Positions 13,539 to 14,163 of a stretch of 14,163 nucleotides of DNA are shown here, one piece after another (the stretch's first letter is position 1; each line of letters begins with the position of its first letter). A model generated the notes under the pieces. It saw only the letters and a program-made list of their open reading frames with translations, made no database searches and was not told the DNA's origin. The position numbers were made by a program, and so were the translations under genes. The stretch is from assembly GCF_039812505.1 (NCBI RefSeq), contig NZ_JBDIAQ010000092.1, positions 1 to 14,163 on the forward strand. The letters run 5' to 3'. The stretch comes from Intrasporangium_A sp039812505. Lineage in GTDB: Bacteria > Actinomycetota > Actinomycetes > Actinomycetales > Dermatophilaceae.

Positions 13539-14162
13539 ATGTCCACGCCGGTCAACGACACCGCGCGCCTGTACCTGGAGGCCGCCAGCACCTTCGCGGA
13601 CCTCGTCGCGAGGATCGCCCCGTCCGCCTACGACGGTCCCGGGCTGGGGGTGTGGGACCTGCGGGCCCTGGTGGGGCACACCAGCCGGGCCCTGGTCACC
13701 GTGCTGACCTACCTCGACCGGCCGGCCGACACCGAGGCCAGCGAGTCGCCCGAGCAGTACTACGCCGTCGCCGCGCGGCTGTCCACCGACGGAGACGCGA
13801 TCGTGGAACGCGGGCGTCGCGCGGGCGAGGATCTCGGGCCGCGGCCCGTCGAGGCGGTCCGTGACCTGCTGGAACGCACCCGCACGAAGGTCGGCACCGC
13901 CGACCCGGACGCGCTGATCAGCGTGATGGGCGGCGGCATGAAGGTGCGCAACTACCTCTCGACCCGCATCTTCGAGCTGGTGGTGCACGGCTACGACATC
14001 GGCGCCGCAACCGGTGTCGAGGTCACCTTCTCCGAGCCGGTGCTCGGCCATGCCGTCGAGCTCGCGGCCCGCATCGCGGTGACCTTCGGCAAGGGGCGCG
14101 CCGCCCTGCTCGCCCTGACCGGCCGGGGCAGGCTCCCGGCCGGCTTCTCCGTCGTGGGCTAG
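13539..14162 (+). CDS. Maleylpyruvate isomerase family mycothiol-dependent enzyme (DinB-like)
   Basis: 207 residues, complete, with TAG at 14160-14162. The N-terminal four-helix DinB/MDMPI domain shows the metal-site residues of the family: His47 in LRALVGHTSR, and Glu146 and His150 in RIFELVVHGYDI. This is the H...ExxxH pattern known from the Corynebacterium glutamicum maleylpyruvate isomerase, which uses mycothiol as cofactor. The C-terminal part (about 165-207) is a small domain. Most actinobacterial paralogues have unknown substrates; no gentisate-pathway genes are nearby, so maleylpyruvate is unlikely to be its substrate. A 48-nt gap and its own -10-like element separate it from the cassette. 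Confidence 0.85.
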   Translation: MSTPVNDTARLYLEAASTFADLVARIAPSAYDGPGLGVWDLRALVGHTSRALVTVLTYLDRPADTEASESPEQYYAVAARLSTDGDAIVERGRRAGEDLGPRPVEAVRDLLERTRTKVGTADPDALISVMGGGMKVRNYLSTRIFELVVHGYDIGAATGVEVTFSEPVLGHAVELAARIAVTFGKGRAALLALTGRGRLPAGFSVVG

Positions 14163-14163
14163 T

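Noticed and set aside
1..14163. CRISPR arrays, tRNA/rRNA genes, insertion sequences
   Set aside because: No regularly spaced repeats, cloverleaf or rRNA signatures, transposase genes or terminal inverted repeats were found on either strand.

Overview
The window is very GC-rich DNA from an actinobacterium. Evidence: strong G/C bias at third codon positions, many start codons with a -10-like hexamer 5-7 nt upstream (the leaderless pattern common in Actinobacteria), and a gene for a mycothiol-dependent maleylpyruvate-isomerase-type protein, a thiol cofactor restricted to that phylum. The genus cannot be fixed from the sequence alone; Intrasporangiaceae-like taxa are only an impression.

Layout. 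1-1350: 3' part of a GH65 glycoside phosphorylase/hydrolase gene, cut by the window edge. 1444-2649: SufS-like class V aminotransferase. 2890-4620: CocE/NonD-type serine hydrolase. 4693-5524 (minus strand): an ArsR-type repressor followed by an AHSA1-type SRPBCC protein, translationally coupled, under a promoter that lies inside a perfect 13-bp inverted repeat. 5612-7672: glycogen debranching enzyme GlgX. 7712-9044: a compact operon of a small AraC-type regulator, a VOC (glyoxalase-fold) protein and a DUF1801-like protein. 9045-9572: about 530 nt with no convincing gene and several hairpins. 9588-13490: a five-gene cassette, described below. 13539-14162: DinB-like mycothiol-dependent isomerase-family protein, complete and ending at the window edge.

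The standout is the cassette at 9573-13490. A near-perfect Shine-Dalgarno precedes a 20-codon open frame (MNVSVRRAEEAETTTWWIVF). It is followed by an E1/ThiF-like adenylating enzyme with an N-terminal PqqD-like peptide-recognition domain, a membrane zinc metalloprotease of the M50 type (HELAH plus a downstream TDG motif), an ABC ATPase and an ABC-2 permease. The last four genes overlap or nearly abut. This is the logic of a ribosomally synthesised, post-translationally modified peptide (RiPP) pathway: precursor, leader-binding modifying enzyme, membrane protease, exporter. The protease-plus-exporter part parallels the YydH/YydI/YydJ set of the Bacillus epipeptide locus, but the modifying enzyme is an E1-like adenylyltransferase instead of a radical SAM enzyme. 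The peptide lacks the C-terminal Asn of microcin C precursors, and no YcaO, radical SAM, lanthipeptide or ATP-grasp enzyme is present, so I cannot place it in a RiPP class known to me.

Regulatory structure is also visible: the ArsR operator/promoter, a small family of GGCATAC/GTATGCC hairpins at gene ends, and three near-identical 10-bp direct repeats around the start of the AraC-type regulator. No mobile element, CRISPR array, tRNA or rRNA was seen.
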